DNA from: Planctomycetaceae bacterium
GTDB lineage: Bacteria > Planctomycetota > Planctomycetia > Planctomycetales > Planctomycetaceae
DNA: 5,918 nucleotides
Direction of reading: 5' to 3'
Assembly: GCA_029259875.1 (NCBI GenBank)
Contig: JAJDEK010000195.1
Location: forward strand, 1 to 5,918
This document shows positions 5,818 through 5,918 of this stretch, one piece after another. The translations under genes and the position numbers were made by a program. Numbering within the stretch: position 1 is the stretch's first letter; every line of letters begins with the position of its first letter. The notes beneath the pieces are model-generated. The model saw nothing but the letters and a program-made list of their open reading frames with translations, was not told the origin of the DNA and searched no databases.

Positions 5818-5918
5818 CTAGTGAGGAGGCATGTTTTGCTCTTCGACTTTGTTCAATTTGTCCAAACGACGGGCATGTCTGCCTCCCTCAAACTCTTCCT
5901 TGAGCCAGATCTCGATCA
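5818..5918 (-). CDS. rpiB: Ribose-5-phosphate isomerase B, C-terminal 32 residues (5' part outside the window)
   Basis: Only the last 32 codons and the TAG stop (5818-5820) are in the window. The translated end contains W-L-K-E-E-F-E-G-G-R-H-A-R-R-L-D-K-L, which matches the well-known RpiB/LacAB-family C-terminal motif E-F-E-G-G-R-H-x-R-R; its arginines contact the sugar phosphate in characterised members. RpiB interconverts ribulose-5-phosphate and ribose-5-phosphate in the pentose phosphate pathway. It lies on the same strand as gcvH, 301 bp upstream. That distance suggests a separate gcv promoter, although no strong terminator separates the two. The short fragment limits certainty about the exact subfamily. 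Confidence 0.8.
   Translation of the reverse strand, partial: IEIWLKEEFEGGRHARRLDKLNKVEEQNMPPH

Noticed and set aside
1..5918. CRISPR array, insertion sequence, tRNA or prophage elements
   Set aside because: No regularly spaced repeats, transposase frame with terminal repeats, tRNA-like cloverleaf or attachment-site pair was seen. The only notable direct repeats are within the FHA tail and leader.

Overview
The window looks like chromosomal DNA from a bacterium of moderate GC content, most likely a planctomycete. This is an inference from three things: the style of the glycine-cleavage proteins, the split P-protein, and an FHA protein with a long Pro/Gln/Tyr-rich tail. No rRNA or other decisive marker is present. 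All confident genes lie on the minus strand, so the biological order runs from high to low coordinates.

In that order the window holds: (1) the last 32 codons of rpiB, a ribose-5-phosphate isomerase B (5818-5918); (2) a 301-bp leader with no convincing gene but several competing stem-loops (5517-5817); (3) gcvH, the lipoyl carrier H-protein (5130-5516); (4) a 191-bp gap with a TATAAT box and a good hairpin; (5) gcvPA, glycine decarboxylase subunit 1, with a GTG start (3583-4938); (6) gcvPB, the PLP-bearing subunit 2 (2048-3517); (7) a LipM-like octanoyltransferase of the LplA/BPL superfamily (about 1221-1997); (8) a 409-bp intergenic stretch with a likely terminator for the operon and two inverted repeats in front of the next gene; and (9) a 5'-complete, 3'-truncated FHA-domain gene (1-811).

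The core is one metabolic module. GcvPA and GcvPB decarboxylate glycine and load the aminomethyl group onto the lipoyl arm of GcvH, and the LipM-like enzyme plausibly supplies the octanoyl precursor of that arm. The T-protein (gcvT), dihydrolipoamide dehydrogenase and lipoyl synthase (lipA) are not in the window. I see no new enzyme system. The least explained parts are the non-coding leaders: the gcvH leader, the gcvH-gcvPA gap, and the FHA upstream region with its inverted and direct repeats.
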